Source: Streptomyces sp. BR123
GTDB taxonomy: Bacteria; Actinomycetota; Actinomycetes; Streptomycetales; Streptomycetaceae
DNA: 46,859 nucleotides
Reading direction: 5' to 3'
Assembly (NCBI RefSeq): GCF_013401435.1
Contig: NZ_JACBGN010000023.1
Location: forward strand, 1-46,859
Shown in pieces: positions 23,722 through 33,485 of the stretch. The position numbers and the translations under genes were made by a program. Numbering within the stretch: the stretch's first letter is position 1; each line of letters starts with the position of its first letter. Under the pieces are notes generated by a model. That model was not told the DNA's origin, did not search any database, and was given only the letters and a program-made list of their open reading frames with translations.

Positions 23722-25197
23722 TTACTGGCGGGGGAGGGGCTTGCCCGTGGTGGCGTCCACTACCTTGCGGTCGGCCAGGGGCTGCTTCAGGGTGGCCGTG
23801 ACCGTCATCTCCTGGGCGAGCAGGATGCAGGCGCGGCCCGGCTCGGTCGGGGTGTCGGTGATGCGCACCATGACCGCCCCGGGCTCCTCGCGGGCTTCCA
23901 GTGCGTAGGTGCTGCACACCCCGCCCCAGAAGTTCACCGTCAGCTTCCGGTCGGCCTCCGTGTACGAGAACCCGGGTACCGTCCGGCCCGCGCCCGCGCC
24001 CGTGCCCGTCGCCGGGGCCGGTTGGGTCGGGCCGCCGTCGCCGCCGGAGGCGTTCGCCGCGGCCGGCTGGACCACCGTGTGGCCGGGGGCGCCGTCCTTG
24101 CCCGCCACCTCGAAGTGCCAGGCCGGGACCAGGCCGCGGGCCCCGTTCACGGTCCCGGGGGCCAGCCCCAGCACCGCGCCCTTCACCGTCTCCGTCCGCG
24201 GCGGCTTGATCGGCCGCGGCTCCGGGTCGCAGGGCAGCGGGTCCGAGGGCCCGGGGACGTCCGGGGTCAGCGGGACGGAGGTCGCGCAGCCGCTCGGGCC
24301 GCGGTCCGCGCCGCCCCCGCCCGAGGCCCGGTTCAGCCGCTCCAGGGCCTCGGACGCACTGACCACCGGCTGCTCGCCCGCGCGGACCGGCTCCTTCAGT
24401 TCGCCGCTGCCCGCGACGACCTGGCCGTCCGCGCCCACGCTGACCTTGGTGGCCCAGCCCTGGGTGGGCAGCCCGCCGATCACCGGGTCGGCGGTCACCA
24501 CCCGTACGGAGCCCTGCGTGAGGCGGGCGTCCAGCTTGGCCCCGCTCTGGCCCACGGCAGCGAGCACCGGGGCGGCCGCGGCCTTGGCGGCCTCCTCGGT
24601 CACCGGGCTGCCGCCCCCGCCGGGGGGCTTGCCGCCGCTGCCGTCCGCGCCCTGGGGGAGGGTGGCGGGCCCGCAGGTGTCCTTGCCGCGCCGGCAGTCG
24701 TCGCCGGCGCCGCCCGAGTGGAAGCGGGTGAAGGTCCAGCTGCCGGGCGCCTTCCGGCCGACCGTGAGGCGCGGACCGAAGCCGTCGGCGCCTTCCCCGG
24801 CCCGCCAGGTCTCACCGCTGAGCTGCGGAGTGCCCGCGATGCCGAGGGCCGCCGCGAGCCGGGCCGCCTCCTCGGCGGTGACCTCGCCCGTGGCGGCGTA
24901 CGAGGGTGCGGCCGCGGGGGCGGACGGGAGCCCGCCCTCCGCCCGGTACGTCACCCCGCTGCCGCGCGGGTCCGGCTCCCCGGGGGCGATGCCCGGCCCG
25001 GAGGGGCTCGGCGCGACGCGCGGCGCCGCGGCCGCGCTGTCCCCGGTACGGCCGCCCGGACCGCCGTCGCCGTACGCCGTCGACGCCCAGTACGCCGTGC
25101 CGCCGCCCGCGAGCAGGACGGCGGCCGCGATCGAGCCGATGGCCCAGGCCGGCCGCCGCCGTGTGCCGCGTGATGTGTCGGGTTGTTCGGTGGTCAC
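23722..25197 (-). CDS. Membrane-anchored extracytoplasmic protein
   Basis: This 491-residue protein has a short basic N-terminus, one membrane helix (about residues 18-38, WAIGSIAAAVLLAGGGTAYW) and a long extracytoplasmic part rich in Gly, Pro and Ala. Two Cys pairs are present in the latter (DDCRRGKDTCGP; SGCATSV and LPCDPEPRP), plus late cysteines in WGGVCSTYAL and GRACILLAQ. No enzymatic motif is recognised. From memory it resembles streptomycete proteins often encoded beside an ECF-type sigma factor, but no sigma gene is here. The start ATG is next to a 71-residue ORF on the same strand, which may be in the same unit. Confidence 0.8.
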   Translation of the reverse strand: MTTEQPDTSRGTRRRPAWAIGSIAAAVLLAGGGTAYWASTAYGDGGPGGRTGDSAAAAPRVAPSPSGPGIAPGEPDPRGSGVTYRAEGGLPSAPAAAPSYAATGEVTAEEAARLAAALGIAGTPQLSGETWRAGEGADGFGPRLTVGRKAPGSWTFTRFHSGGAGDDCRRGKDTCGPATLPQGADGSGGKPPGGGGSPVTEEAAKAAAAPVLAAVGQSGAKLDARLTQGSVRVVTADPVIGGLPTQGWATKVSVGADGQVVAGSGELKEPVRAGEQPVVSASEALERLNRASGGGGADRGPSGCATSVPLTPDVPGPSDPLPCDPEPRPIKPPRTETVKGAVLGLAPGTVNGARGLVPAWHFEVAGKDGAPGHTVVQPAAANASGGDGGPTQPAPATGTGAGAGRTVPGFSYTEADRKLTVNFWGGVCSTYALEAREEPGAVMVRITDTPTEPGRACILLAQEMTVTATLKQPLADRKVVDATTGKPLPRQ

Positions 25198-25277
25198 CGC
25201 ATGCTCCTTCGCCCGTACCGCCGTGGCTGGCTGATGCGGGTGTGACGGAACAGAGGCGAAACCGGTTCCGCCGCGCC

Positions 25278-25493
25278 CTAATCGCCGTACTCGGCGGTGG
25301 CGGCGATGAGCCGGGCCGAGGAGGGCGGAACGCTGATCCCGTGGATCTGCGAGGGCGCCACCCTGGCCGGACGCGGGTCCGCGGGGACCGCCCAGTGCGG
25401 GGCCATCCTGGCGCAGTCGCCGAGCAGCCGCGCAAAACCCGGCCGCGTGTCGGACGCGTACTCTCCGTAGCCGAATCCATCGGTGTAGGTCAT
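25278..25493 (-). CDS. Small conserved hypothetical protein (71 aa)
   Basis: This short protein starts MTYTDGFGYGEYASD, with a central PGFARLLGDCARMAPHW and a C-terminus of IHGISVPPSSARLIAA. I recognise it as a streptomycete hypothetical protein. A single cysteine and no membrane segment are seen. It lies 80 bases upstream of the anchored-protein gene on the same strand and is divergent from the PfkB kinase. Confidence 0.7.
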   Translation of the reverse strand: MTYTDGFGYGEYASDTRPGFARLLGDCARMAPHWAVPADPRPARVAPSQIHGISVPPSSARLIAATAEYGD

Positions 25494-25625
25494 GGGGGCA
25501 CGGTAGGCACGGCCCGCCGGGCGAAGAAAGGCCTACTACGGGGTAGTTTCGTGCGGTCGGCGTCCGGGCCGTTAGCGGGTAGCGTTGACTGTCACCCTTG
25601 CCGTCCTTGCAGGAGCATCCACGCC

Positions 25626-26603
25626 GTGCGTATCGCAGTCACCGGCTCCATCGCCACCGACCACCTCATGACCTTCCCCGGCCGCTTCGCCGACCAGTTC
25701 GTCGCGGACCAGCTGCACACGGTCTCCCTCTCCTTCCTCGTCGACAACCTCGACGTCCGGCGGGGCGGTGTCGGCCCGAACATCTGCTTCGGCATGGGCC
25801 AGCTCGGCCTCCGCCCGATCCTGGTCGGCGCGGCCGGCTCGGACTTCGACGAGTACCGGGCCTGGCTGGACCGGCACGGCGTCGACACCTCCTCCGTGCG
25901 GATCTCCGAGGTGCTGCACACCGCGCGCTTCGTCTGCACCACGGACGCCGACCACAACCAGATCGGCTCCTTCTACACGGGCGCGATGAGCGAGGCCCGC
26001 CTCATCGAGCTGAAGGCCGTCGCCGACCGCATCGGCGGCCTCGACCTCGTCCTCATCGGCGCCGACGACCCCGAGGCGATGCTCCGCCACACCGAGGAGT
26101 GCCGGACGCGAGGCATCCCCTTCGCCGCGGACTTCTCCCAGCAGATCGCCCGCATGGACGGCGAGAACATCCGCACCCTGATGGACGGCGCCACCTACCT
26201 CTTCTCCAACGAGTACGAGAAGGGCCTCATCGAGACGAAGTCCGGCTGGTCCGACGAGGAGATCCTCGCCAAGGTCGGCACCCGCGTCACCACCCTCGGC
26301 TCCCGCGGCGTCCGGATCGAGCGCGCCGGCGAGGAGACCATCACCGTCGGCTGCCCGGAGGAGACCGCCAAGGTCGACCCGACCGGCGTCGGCGACGCCT
26401 TCCGCGCCGGCTTCCTGGCCGGCCTCGGCTGGGGCGTCGGCCTGGAGCGCGCCGCGCAGGTCGGCTGCATGCTGGCCACCCTCGTGATCGAGACGCTGGG
26501 CACCCAGGAGTACACCCTGGCCCGCGCCCACTTCATGGAGCGCTTCACCAAGGCGTACGGCGAGGACGCCGCCGCCGAGGTCCGCGAGCACCTGGTCGCG
26601 TAG
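25626..26603 (+). CDS. PfkB-family carbohydrate/nucleoside kinase
   Basis: I choose the GTG at 25626 (VRIAVTGSIATDHLM), with AGGAG ten bases upstream; the open frame extends further without support. The 325-residue protein has the N-terminal GGVGPNICFGMGQLG sugar-binding glycine motif, GAAGSDFDEYRAWLDRHGVD, and the C-terminal signature DPTGVGDAFRAGFLAGLGWG with catalytic base Asp257. The family includes ribokinase, fructokinase and adenosine kinase; the opening (SIATDHLMTFPGRF) is closest to adenosine-kinase-like members. It is followed by a hairpin terminator shared with the convergent cysteine desulfurase gene. Confidence 0.92.
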   Translation: MRIAVTGSIATDHLMTFPGRFADQFVADQLHTVSLSFLVDNLDVRRGGVGPNICFGMGQLGLRPILVGAAGSDFDEYRAWLDRHGVDTSSVRISEVLHTARFVCTTDADHNQIGSFYTGAMSEARLIELKAVADRIGGLDLVLIGADDPEAMLRHTEECRTRGIPFAADFSQQIARMDGENIRTLMDGATYLFSNEYEKGLIETKSGWSDEEILAKVGTRVTTLGSRGVRIERAGEETITVGCPEETAKVDPTGVGDAFRAGFLAGLGWGVGLERAAQVGCMLATLVIETLGTQEYTLARAHFMERFTKAYGEDAAAEVREHLVA

Positions 26604-26618
26604 TTCCGGCCGCCCGGC

Positions 26619-26647
26619 ACCGGGCGGGGCGCGGAGCCCCGCCCGGT
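26619..26647. terminator. Convergent terminator hairpin
   Basis: A 12-base stem, ACCGGGCGGGGC (26619-26630) with 26636-26647, and a 5-base loop between the kinase gene and the end of the cysteine desulfurase gene. Its last base touches the latter's stop codon. Confidence 0.75.
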
Positions 26648-28041
26648 CAGAGTTCGCGGCGGACGGTGTACGCCGTGCCCGTCGGCCGGGGGGACTCGCC
26701 CAGGTAGGTGTGGCCGCGCATCGAGCACCACGCCGGGATGTCCAGCCGGGCCACCTCGTCGTCCGACAGGACCGTGACCGTCCCGCCCACCGGGACGGCG
26801 CCGATGGCCCGGGCCAGCTCGATCACCGGCTGCGGGCAGCGCAGGCCCAGGGCGTCGATCTCCAGGGCGTCGGCTTCCGAGGGCCCGGCGGCGGGGGCCT
26901 GCGGCTCCGGCCCGTCCGCGCCGAGCGCGGCCCGCACCCCGGCGACCAGGCCGGGCAGGACGTCCAGGAAGCCGTTGACCTCTTCGGCGGTCGTCCCCCG
27001 CGGCAGGGAGACCCGTACGTTGCCCTCCGACAGCACGCCCATCGCCCGCAGCACATGACTCGGGGTCAGGGTGGAGCTCGTGCAGGAGGAGCCGGAGGAG
27101 ACCGAGTAGCCCGCCCGGTCCAGCTCGTGGAGCAGGGCCTCGCCGTCCACGTACAGGCAGGAGAAGGTGACCAGGTGCGGCAGCCGCCGTACGGGGTCGC
27201 CGACCACCTCCACGTCCGGCACCAGCCGGGCCACCCGCCGCCGGATCCGGTCCACCAGCACCCGCAGCCGGACCGCCTCCGCCTCGGCCTCGGCCCGCAC
27301 CGCCCGCAGGGACGCGGCGGCCGCGACGATGGCCGGGAGGTTCACGAACCCGGGGGAGCGGCCCGACTCCCGCTCGTCGGCGGGTCCTTGGGGCGAGAAC
27401 CGGACACCTTTGCGGACGGCCAGCAGGCCGACGCCCGCCGGGCCGCCCCACTTGTGGGCACTCGCGGCCAGCAGCGACCAGCCGCCCTCGACCGGGCCCC
27501 AGCCCAGCGACTGGGCGGCGTCCACGAGCAGCGGCACCCCGGCTGCCGCGCACACCTCGGCCACCTCCGCCACCGGCTGCACCGTGCCCACCTCGTGGTT
27601 GGCCGACTGCAGGCAGGCCAGCGCGGTCGAGGGGGTCAGCGCGGAGGCGTACCCCGCCGCCGATACCGCGCCGGTCCGGTCCACCTCCACCCGGGCCGTG
27701 GTGCCGCCGGCCGCCTCGTGCGCCTCGGCAGCGTGGAGCACGGAACTGTGTTCGACGGCCGACACGACCACGTGGCGGCCGATGCGCCGGCGCCCGGCGA
27801 CGGCGCCCGCAATGCCCGAGTGAACCGCATGCGTCCCCGAAGGGGTGAACACGAGCTCGTCGGGGCGGCAGCCCACCGCCTCGGCGGCCGCCTCGCGCGC
27901 CGCGTCCAGCAGGAGCCGCGCGCGCCGGCCCTCCCGGTACAGCCGGGCGGGGTCCGCCCACCCCTCGTCCAGCGAGGCCTGCAGCGCCTGCCGGGCCACG
28001 GGGTGCAGCGGGGCGGCGGACGCGGTGTCGAAGTACGGCAT
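26647..28041 (-). CDS. Cysteine desulfurase fused to TusA-type sulfur carrier
   Basis: The 464-residue protein has two domains. Residues 1-375 form a NifS/IscS-like PLP enzyme: MPYFDTASAAPLHP, His98 in AVEHSS, Asp174 in LLVDAAQS, PLP-lysine Lys197 in SAHKWGG, and catalytic Cys320 in SSGSSCTSS. A Pro/Ala linker then leads to residues 392-464, a TusA/SirA domain (LEIDALGLRCPQPVIELARAIG, Cys402, and DIPAWCSMRGH). The desulfurase would form a persulfide at Cys320 and could pass it to Cys402 in the same chain, for tRNA thiolation, molybdenum cofactor or another sulfur use. It is divergent from ctaC; a link with oxidase maturation is possible but unproven. Confidence 0.92.
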   Translation of the reverse strand: MPYFDTASAAPLHPVARQALQASLDEGWADPARLYREGRRARLLLDAAREAAAEAVGCRPDELVFTPSGTHAVHSGIAGAVAGRRRIGRHVVVSAVEHSSVLHAAEAHEAAGGTTARVEVDRTGAVSAAGYASALTPSTALACLQSANHEVGTVQPVAEVAEVCAAAGVPLLVDAAQSLGWGPVEGGWSLLAASAHKWGGPAGVGLLAVRKGVRFSPQGPADERESGRSPGFVNLPAIVAAAASLRAVRAEAEAEAVRLRVLVDRIRRRVARLVPDVEVVGDPVRRLPHLVTFSCLYVDGEALLHELDRAGYSVSSGSSCTSSTLTPSHVLRAMGVLSEGNVRVSLPRGTTAEEVNGFLDVLPGLVAGVRAALGADGPEPQAPAAGPSEADALEIDALGLRCPQPVIELARAIGAVPVGGTVTVLSDDEVARLDIPAWCSMRGHTYLGESPRPTGTAYTVRREL

Positions 28042-28323
28042 CCGGTCACGCTAACGGGAGCCCGGGGGGAGGGGAGGTCAGGGGGCGTCAGATACGCCCG
28101 GAGCCCGCCATTCAGCGGGTGTTGTGCCGTCCCCCGTACGGCGGATCCATCCCTTCGGGGGCAGTAGCGGCGCGTTGGGCACCCTCCCCGCGCGACCCCA
28201 AATAGCGTCCAGTAGGGTTTGGTCCGCATAAACATCCAAACCCCTGCCTGCGTCAGGGCCGGCGACCGACCCGAACACGGCCGCGGCCGGCCGCGCGGGC
28301 CGAGACTCTCGGGAAGGCGCTAC

Positions 28324-29295
28324 GTGAGTCCCTACGGCTCCGACCGCTCGCCGCGGCGCCCGATGCGGCGGAAGCTGCTGCAGGCGCTGACTGCGGGCGT
28401 GGTTCTGGCGACCGCCACTGGTTGCTCGTACAACTGGAAAGACTTCCCCCGCCTCGGAATGCCCTACCCCGTCACGGAGGAGGCGCCTCGCATCCTTTCC
28501 CTGTGGCAGGGGTCCTGGGCGGCCGCTCTTGCCACCGGCATCCTGGTGTGGGGCCTGATCCTGTGGAGCGTCCTGTTCCACCGGCGCAGCCGGACCAAGG
28601 TGGAGGTCCCCCCGCAGACCCGGTACAACATGCCCATCGAGGCGCTGTACACCGTGGTCCCGCTCATCATCGTCTCGGTGCTGTTCTACTTCACCGCGCG
28701 TGACGAGTCCAAGCTCCTCGCCCTCTCGAAGCCGGCGCACACCATCAACGTGGTCGGCTTCCAGTGGAGCTGGGGCTTCAACTACATCGAGAACGTCGAC
28801 GGTGACGGGGCGACCCCGAAGGGCGGCAAGGCTCCCAAGGAGCTGGCCTCCATTCCGGACCGCTTCACCAAGGACTTCCCGGCAGGCGCCGAAGGCGTCT
28901 ACGAGAAGGGCATCCCCGGCGACAGGAACCCGGAGACGGGCAACCCGGGTCCGACCCTCTGGCTGCCCAAGGGCGAGAAGGTCCGCTTCATCCTGTCCTC
29001 GAACGACGTCATCCACTCCTTCTGGGTGGTTCCGTTCCTCTTCAAGCAGGACGTCATCCCGGGCCACACCAACGTCTTCGAGGTCACGCCTTCCCAGGAG
29101 GGCGTCTTCATGGGCAAGTGCGCCGAGCTCTGCGGTGTCGACCACTCCCGGATGCTCTTCAACGTCAAGGTCGTCTCGCCCGAGGAATACCGGGCGCACC
29201 TGAAGGAACTGGCCGAGAAGGGGCAGACCGGCTTCCTCCCGGCCGGCATCAAGCAGACTGACCCGGCCCGGAATGCGGAGACGAACAAACTGTGA
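28324..29295 (+). CDS. ctaC: Cytochrome c oxidase subunit II
   Basis: I choose the GTG at 28324 ([17 protein letters not shown]), with GGAAGG seven bases upstream, giving 323 residues. A lipobox-like TATGC ends the signal (Cys34). Two membrane helices (about 55-75 and 97-118) and a cupredoxin domain follow, with CuA ligands His231 (VIHSF), Cys266, Cys270, His274 and Met277 ([12 protein letters not shown]). It takes electrons from cytochrome c domains and passes them to subunit I. The 282-base region upstream, to the divergent desulfurase gene, has TAGGGT at 28213 as a possible -10 without a good -35. The stop overlaps ctaD (GTGA). Confidence 0.96.
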   Translation: MSPYGSDRSPRRPMRRKLLQALTAGVVLATATGCSYNWKDFPRLGMPYPVTEEAPRILSLWQGSWAAALATGILVWGLILWSVLFHRRSRTKVEVPPQTRYNMPIEALYTVVPLIIVSVLFYFTARDESKLLALSKPAHTINVVGFQWSWGFNYIENVDGDGATPKGGKAPKELASIPDRFTKDFPAGAEGVYEKGIPGDRNPETGNPGPTLWLPKGEKVRFILSSNDVIHSFWVVPFLFKQDVIPGHTNVFEVTPSQEGVFMGKCAELCGVDHSRMLFNVKVVSPEEYRAHLKELAEKGQTGFLPAGIKQTDPARNAETNKL

Positions 29296-31016
29296 GCATC
29301 CTCAACGAATCCCAGGGTGCCGCCGCCGACTCGTATGAAAACGAGCTGCCGGTGCGGCGCAGGCAGCCCGGCAGCGTGGTCGTGAAATGGCTGACCACGA
29401 CCGACCACAAGACCATCGGTACGCTGTACCTGGTCACGTCGTTCGTGTTCTTCCTGATCGGCGGCGTGATGGCGCTCTTCATGCGCGCCGAGCTGGCCCG
29501 TCCGGGCACGCAGCTCATGTCGAACGAGCAGTTCAACCAGGCGTTCACCATGCATGGCACGATCATGCTGCTGATGTTCGCCACGCCGCTGTTCGCCGGC
29601 TTCGCGAACTGGATCATGCCGCTGCAGATCGGCGCGCCCGACGTGGCGTTCCCGCGGCTGAACATGTTCGCGTACTGGCTGTACCTCTTCGGCTCGATCA
29701 TCGCGGTGGCCGGCTTCCTCACCCCGCAGGGTGCCGCCGACTTCGGCTGGTTCGCCTACTCCCCGCTGTCGGACGCGGTCCGCTCGCCGGGCATCGGCGC
29801 CGACATGTGGATCATGGGCCTGGCCTTCTCCGGCTTCGGTACGATCCTCGGTTCCGTCAACTTCATCACCACGATCATCTGCATGCGCGCTCCGGGCATG
29901 ACGATGTTCCGCATGCCGATCTTCACCTGGAACGTGCTGCTGACCGGTGTCCTGGTCCTGCTCGCCTTCCCGGTCCTGGCCGCCGCGCTCTTCGCGCTGG
30001 AGTCCGACCGCAAGTTCGGCAGCCACGTCTTCGACGCGGCCAACGGTGGCGCACTGCTGTGGCAGCACCTCTTCTGGTTCTTCGGACACCCTGAGGTGTA
30101 CATCATCGCCCTGCCGTTCTTCGGCATCATTTCCGAGGTCATCCCGGTCTTCTCGCGCAAGCCGATGTTCGGTTACATCGGTCTGATCGCGGCGACGATC
30201 GCGATCGCCGGCCTCTCCGTGACGGTGTGGGCGCACCACATGTACGTCACCGGCGGTGTGCTGCTGCCCTTCTTCTCCTTCATGACCTTCCTGATCGCGG
30301 TACCGACCGGTGTGAAGTTCTTCAACTGGATCGGCACCATGTGGAAGGGCTCGCTGTCCTTCGAGACCCCGATGCTCTGGGCCGTCGGCTTCCTGATCAC
30401 CTTCACCTTCGGTGGTCTGACCGGCGTCATCCTGGCCTCGCCCCCGATGGACTTCCACGTCTCCGACTCGTACTTCGTCGTCGCGCACTTCCACTACGTC
30501 ATCTTCGGCACCGTGGTCTTCGCGATGTTCTCCGGCTTCCACTTCTGGTGGCCGAAGTTCACGGGCAAGATGCTGGACGAGCGCCTCGGCAAGATCACCT
30601 TCTGGACGCTGTTCGTGGGCTTCCACGGCACGTTCCTGGTGCAGCACTGGCTCGGCGCCGAGGGCATGCCGCGGCGCTACGCGGACTACCTCGCCGCCGA
30701 CGGCTTCACCGGCCTGAACATGATCTCGACGATCAGCTCGTTCCTGCTCGGCCTGTCGATGCTGCCGTTCATGTACAACGTCTGGAAGACGGCCAAGTAC
30801 GGCAAGAAGATCGAGGTCGACGACCCGTGGGGCTACGGCCGTTCGCTGGAGTGGGCGACGTCCTGCCCGCCGCCGCGGCACAACTTCCTCACCCTGCCGC
30901 GTATTCGCAGTGAGTCGCCCGCCTTCGACCTCCACCACCCGGAGATCGCGGCCCTCGACCACCTCGAGGACCACGGCGCCAAGGCTGTCACCGGTGCCAA
31001 GGAGGCCGGCAAGTGA
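29292..31016 (+). CDS. ctaD: Cytochrome c oxidase subunit I (aa3-type)
   Basis: A GTG overlapping the ctaC stop starts a 574-residue heme-copper oxidase catalytic subunit with twelve membrane helices. Heme and copper ligands are visible: [12 protein letters not shown] (heme a His), [10 protein letters not shown] (CuB His and the Tyr that cross-links to it), WAHHMYVTG (CuB His pair) and [12 protein letters not shown] (heme a3/heme a His). GHPEVY with the downstream Glu-containing loop is typical of A-family oxidases. It reduces oxygen to water with proton pumping. It is coupled to ctaF by another GTGA overlap. Confidence 0.97.
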   Translation: MSILNESQGAAADSYENELPVRRRQPGSVVVKWLTTTDHKTIGTLYLVTSFVFFLIGGVMALFMRAELARPGTQLMSNEQFNQAFTMHGTIMLLMFATPLFAGFANWIMPLQIGAPDVAFPRLNMFAYWLYLFGSIIAVAGFLTPQGAADFGWFAYSPLSDAVRSPGIGADMWIMGLAFSGFGTILGSVNFITTIICMRAPGMTMFRMPIFTWNVLLTGVLVLLAFPVLAAALFALESDRKFGSHVFDAANGGALLWQHLFWFFGHPEVYIIALPFFGIISEVIPVFSRKPMFGYIGLIAATIAIAGLSVTVWAHHMYVTGGVLLPFFSFMTFLIAVPTGVKFFNWIGTMWKGSLSFETPMLWAVGFLITFTFGGLTGVILASPPMDFHVSDSYFVVAHFHYVIFGTVVFAMFSGFHFWWPKFTGKMLDERLGKITFWTLFVGFHGTFLVQHWLGAEGMPRRYADYLAADGFTGLNMISTISSFLLGLSMLPFMYNVWKTAKYGKKIEVDDPWGYGRSLEWATSCPPPRHNFLTLPRIRSESPAFDLHHPEIAALDHLEDHGAKAVTGAKEAGK

Positions 31017-31411
31017 AGATCCAGGGCAAGATGTTCCTCTGGCTCTCCGCCTTCATTCTGATCATGGCCGTCGTGTACGGCGTGTGGTCGAAGGAGCCCG
31101 TGGGAACCACCGCGCTCTTCCTGGCCTTCGGCCTGAGCGTGATGATCGGCTACTACCTGGCCTTCACGGCCAAGCGCGTCGACGACATGGCCCAGGACAA
31201 CCTGGAGGCCGAAGTCGCCGACGAGGCCGGCGAGCTGGGGTTCTTCTCCCCGCACAGCTGGCAGCCGCTCTCGCTGGCCATCGGTGGTGCGCTCACCTTC
31301 ATGGGCGTCATCTTCGGCTGGTGGCTCCTGTACTTCTCGGCCCCGATCATCGTGATCGGCCTGTGGGGCTGGGTGTACGAGTACTACCGCGGTGAGAACC
31401 AGAACCAGTAG
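31013..31411 (+). CDS. ctaF: Cytochrome c oxidase subunit IV
   Basis: This 132-residue protein starts with a GTG that overlaps the ctaD stop. It has four hydrophobic helices (about 6-25, 30-50, 88-106 and 108-125) and an acidic linker ([20 protein letters not shown]) between pairs. This is the actinobacterial CtaF subunit found only in the bcc-aa3 supercomplex. It ends the ctaCDF operon; a strong terminator lies 38 bases on. Confidence 0.94.
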   Translation: MKIQGKMFLWLSAFILIMAVVYGVWSKEPVGTTALFLAFGLSVMIGYYLAFTAKRVDDMAQDNLEAEVADEAGELGFFSPHSWQPLSLAIGGALTFMGVIFGWWLLYFSAPIIVIGLWGWVYEYYRGENQNQ

Positions 31412-31448
31412 CGGTATCGGCAGTACCCGGCCGGACGGCCGGTGGTCC

Positions 31449-31490
31449 GGGGCCCGGACTCCTCGAACAGAGGAGTCCGGGCCCCTCTTT
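31449..31490 (+). terminator. Strong intrinsic terminator of ctaCDF
   Basis: A perfect 15-base stem (31449-31463 with 31471-31485), a 7-base loop and a TCTTTT tail. It is one of the most canonical terminators in this GC-rich window. Confidence 0.95.
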
Positions 31491-31540
31491 TGCAGTCACA
31501 CCACGCGCCTTATTTGTCTGGTTTTCATAGCCTTGGCCCC

Positions 31541-32788
31541 ATGAAGCACTCACCGCGTCTATGGACGGTCGTCGGCTGCTCCCTGCTGGCCGCGTCCCTC
31601 GGTGCCGGCGCCACCGCATGCGGGCCCGGCGACAACCCGCTGTCCGCCCGCCCCTACGACGCGGGCGACGCAGTCGCTTTCAACCAGGTCCAGGGCGGCC
31701 GCCCGGTCGACCACAACCGCCCCCTGGAGGTCACGGCCAAGGCGGCCGGGGGCGTCCGCATCACCGACGTCACCGCCGTGGACAGCCTGGGCCACCGCCT
31801 CGCGGGCGAGCTCACCGCCAAGGGCGACCGCTGGCACAGCACCACCGCCATGGCCGCCGGAACCCGCTACACGGTCACCGTGAACACGGAGAACGAGCGG
31901 GGTGCTCCCGGGCGGCGCAGGCTGACGTTCGAGACCACTCCGGCCAAGAAGGTCCTGAAGGTCACATTCGGCCCGCAGGACGGCAAATACGGCGTCGGAC
32001 AGCCCATCACGGCCGAACTCGACGAGGCCGTCAAGGACCGGGCCGCCCGCGCGGTCGTGGAACGGGGCCTGGTCGTCGACACCCCGCCCGGCGTCGAGGG
32101 CGCGTGGCACTGGGTGGACGACAAGCACGTGCATTTCAGGCCCAAGGAGTACTGGCCCGCCCACTCCACCGTCTCCGTACGGAGCAATCTGGAGGGGGTC
32201 AGGATCTCCAAGGACATGCACGGGGCCGCCAGCAAGCCGGTCACCCTGCAGATCGGGGACCGCGTCGAGGTCCTCACCGACGCCGCCTCCCACCACCTCA
32301 CGTTCAAGCGCAACGGAGAAGTGATCAACACCATTCCGATCACCACCGGCAAGCCCGGCTTCTCCACCCGCAACGGCGTCAAAGTGGTGCTCGGCAAGCA
32401 GTACTTCGTCCGGATGCGCGGCGACACCGTCGGCATCGGCGGCAGCGAGAACTACGACCTGCCCGTCTACTACGCGACCCGTGTCACCTGGAGTGGTGAA
32501 TACGTCCACGCCGCCCCGTGGTCCGTCGGCTCCCAGGGCTACGAGAACGTCAGCCACGGCTGCACCGGCATGAGCACGGGCAACGCGGCCTGGTTCTTCG
32601 AGAACATCACCGAGGGCGACATCGTGCAGGTCGTCAACAGCATCGGCGAGGACATGCCCGCCTTCGGCAACGGCTACGGCGACTGGAACATGAACTGGAA
32701 GGACTGGCGCCAGGGCAGCGCCCTCCTCAAGGACACCCAGGACGGCCGCAGTGTCGTCGACCAGGCCCGTCTGCGCCCGCGGGTCTGA
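31541..32788 (+). CDS. L,D-transpeptidase lipoprotein with Ig-like domains
   Basis: The ATG at 31541 gives 415 residues. A signal sequence ends in a lipobox (GATAC, Cys27), so the protein is anchored outside the membrane. Two Ig-like domains follow (about 50-150 and 150-245), then a YkuD catalytic domain with SHGCTGMSTG (His339, Cys341), where Cys341 is the nucleophile, and AWFFENITEGDIVQVVN. Such enzymes form 3-3 cross-links in peptidoglycan. No ribosome binding site is visible directly upstream (CCTTGGCCCC), so a leaderless or weakly initiated transcript is possible. It lies between ctaCDF and the ctaE operon, as in other streptomycetes as I recall. Confidence 0.93.
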   Translation: MKHSPRLWTVVGCSLLAASLGAGATACGPGDNPLSARPYDAGDAVAFNQVQGGRPVDHNRPLEVTAKAAGGVRITDVTAVDSLGHRLAGELTAKGDRWHSTTAMAAGTRYTVTVNTENERGAPGRRRLTFETTPAKKVLKVTFGPQDGKYGVGQPITAELDEAVKDRAARAVVERGLVVDTPPGVEGAWHWVDDKHVHFRPKEYWPAHSTVSVRSNLEGVRISKDMHGAASKPVTLQIGDRVEVLTDAASHHLTFKRNGEVINTIPITTGKPGFSTRNGVKVVLGKQYFVRMRGDTVGIGGSENYDLPVYYATRVTWSGEYVHAAPWSVGSQGYENVSHGCTGMSTGNAAWFFENITEGDIVQVVNSIGEDMPAFGNGYGDWNMNWKDWRQGSALLKDTQDGRSVVDQARLRPRV

Positions 32789-32907
32789 GGCCGGCACCCG
32801 GTCCGGGCGGGCCCGGTGCAGCCCCCGCTGCGGCCGCGGCGCAGGGCCCGTACGAGGCCCTGCGTCCGTCGGCTCCGTCCGCCGCGCCCGCAGCGCCGCC
32901 GCGCCCG

Positions 32908-33309
32908 CTATGCGTCCAGGGACAGCCGTGCGCGCAGCAGGCGCGCCAGGGCGTCCGCGAACTCCACCGGGTCGACCGGAAGGGTCACCGCCGCGTCCGC
33001 ACGGCTCCAGGTGGCCAGCCAGGCGTCCTGCGGACGGCCCATCAGCAGCAGAACGGGCGGGCAGCGGAAGACCTCGTCCTTGATCTGCCGGCACACGCCC
33101 ATGCCGCCGGCCGGAACGGCCTCGCCGTCCAGGACGCACACGTCGATCCCGCCCGCGTCCAGCTCGGACAGGACGGCAGGCAGCGTGGCGCACTCGGTGA
33201 ACTCCACCGGCGGCAGATCCGCGGCCGGCCGGCGTCCGGCCGCCAGGCGCACCTGCTGCCGGGTGTTCGCGTCGTCGCTGTAGAGCAGAACCCGTGCAGT
33301 CGACCGCAT
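32908..33309 (-). CDS. Degenerate response-regulator receiver-like protein
   Basis: The 133-residue stand-alone protein has a receiver-like order. Asp12/Asp13 after the first strand (RVLLYSDD) and Asp61 (DVCVLDGEA) occupy the acid and phospho-acceptor positions. The switch Thr position is in LLMGRPQ, and the conserved Lys before the Pro is replaced (VTLPVDP). Phosphorylation-dependent switching is therefore doubtful. It is divergent from the ctaE-qcrCAB operon, 187 bases apart, so it could be a protein-interaction module linked to respiration; this is inference only. Confidence 0.8.
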   Translation of the reverse strand: MRSTARVLLYSDDANTRQQVRLAAGRRPAADLPPVEFTECATLPAVLSELDAGGIDVCVLDGEAVPAGGMGVCRQIKDEVFRCPPVLLLMGRPQDAWLATWSRADAAVTLPVDPVEFADALARLLRARLSLDA

Positions 33310-33485
33310 TTCGTTCCTCCACGGTGCCGTGAATCACGTTGATGTTGCGCGGGATGCTACTCCTCCCGACCCGGTGTCAACATCGGTTCGCACACCCTCG
33401 CGCACGGTCGGCTGATGGGCCGTTCGGGCCCTGCACGGGGCCCGGACACTCCGAACGGCACCCCCCGGCGTGAGGGCCGGATAAG

